A stretch of 7,268 nucleotides of DNA from Nitrososphaerota archaeon (lineage in GTDB: Archaea; Thermoproteota; Nitrososphaeria; Nitrososphaerales; UBA57), in the NCBI GenBank assembly GCA_022572285.1, contig JACZWF010000081.1:1-7268 (forward strand), given 5' to 3'. Each line of letters opens with the position of its first letter. The stretch's first letter is position 1. The notes below the pieces were generated by a model. The model was not told the origin of the DNA. It saw only the letters and a list, made by a program, of their open reading frames with translations, and searched no databases. The position numbers and the translations under genes were made by a program. Positions 7,140 to 7,268 of the stretch are shown here, piece by piece.

Positions 7140-7268
7140 CAGTACTTCTCCTCCTGTTTGATATCGGGACAAAATAGCGTATAGATTGCCAAAGACTACC
7201 ACAGCAGCACTTGGTTTTTCAAGGATATTATCCACGAAACGATCGAGCGGTTTTGTCAAAATCATCGA
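7140..7268 (-). other. Upstream region of L10, unassigned
   Basis: The L10 frame stays open to the window edge, adding up to 42 codons from an ATG at 7265, but these residues match nothing I recognise and precede the SD. Another minus frame ends at TAA 7230-7228 after DDFDKTARSFRG, which could be the tail of an upstream gene. A weak CTATAC element near 7179-7184 could be a TATA box giving a leader of about 16 bases that includes the SD. The window ends before it can be seen whether L1 lies upstream. Confidence 0.35.
7148..7155 (-). promoter_or_regulatory. Strong Shine-Dalgarno of the L10 fusion ORF
   Basis: The minus strand reads AGGAGGAG, a near-perfect match to the 16S 3' end, 8 bases before the ATG at 7139. 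It is the strongest ribosome-binding site in the window. It places translation at the head of the antitoxin-like segment and not at the L10 homology. Confidence 0.8.

Noticed and set aside
7140..7265. Starting L10 at the ATG at 7265
   Set aside because: No SD precedes it, the extra 42 residues match nothing, and the ATG at 7139 has AGGAGGAG at ideal spacing.
1..7268. tRNA genes, CRISPR arrays, insertion sequences or long repeats
   Set aside because: Reading both strands showed no cloverleaf, regularly spaced repeats, transposase motifs or terminal inverted repeats.

Overview
The window carries archaeal information-processing genes: part of the ribosomal stalk cluster (L10/P0 and L12/P1) followed by two aminoacyl-tRNA synthetases, AlaRS and LeuRS. 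Archaeal origin is clear from several signs. L12 is the short P1 type with an acidic hinge and an LFG tail. L10 is the archaeal P0 type with spine helices. AlaRS has the archaeal N-terminal cysteine cluster, and LeuRS is the archaeal/eukaryotic type. A BRE/TATA promoter sits in front of L12. The family signatures fit the Thermoproteota/Thaumarchaeota/Bathyarchaeia side of Archaea best, but I cannot fix the phylum from sequence alone.

Layout, from the right end: 7140-7268 is an open but unassigned stretch. 6147-7139 (minus) is L10, whose start is set by a strong Shine-Dalgarno. Its first ~65 residues resemble a small DUF104/VapB-like antitoxin joined in frame to the first helix of L10. 5849-6145 (plus) is L12, tail to tail with L10 and one base away. 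5733-5848 is a short divergent promoter region with a clear BRE/TATA for L12 and a small leader hairpin just before alaS. 2991-5732 (minus) is alaS and 89-2986 (minus) is leuS, four bases apart. Bases 1-24 may hold the first eight codons of another minus-strand gene.

The classical archaeal order is L11-L1-L10-L12-alaS on one strand. Here the order is kept but L12 alone is flipped, so one subunit of the stalk has its own promoter while L10, alaS and leuS stay on the minus strand. Neither strand has a run of five or more T near the L10/L12 junction, so L10 transcripts may run antisense through L12 into alaS-leuS. L10 also ends directly after its third L12-binding helix, without the acidic hinge and LFG tail seen in euryarchaeal P0.

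The two observations most worth following are the antitoxin-like N-terminus on L10 and the in-place inversion of L12. Initiation is mixed: SD-led ATG for L10, near-leaderless ATG for L12, TTG for alaS, and SD-led TTG for leuS.
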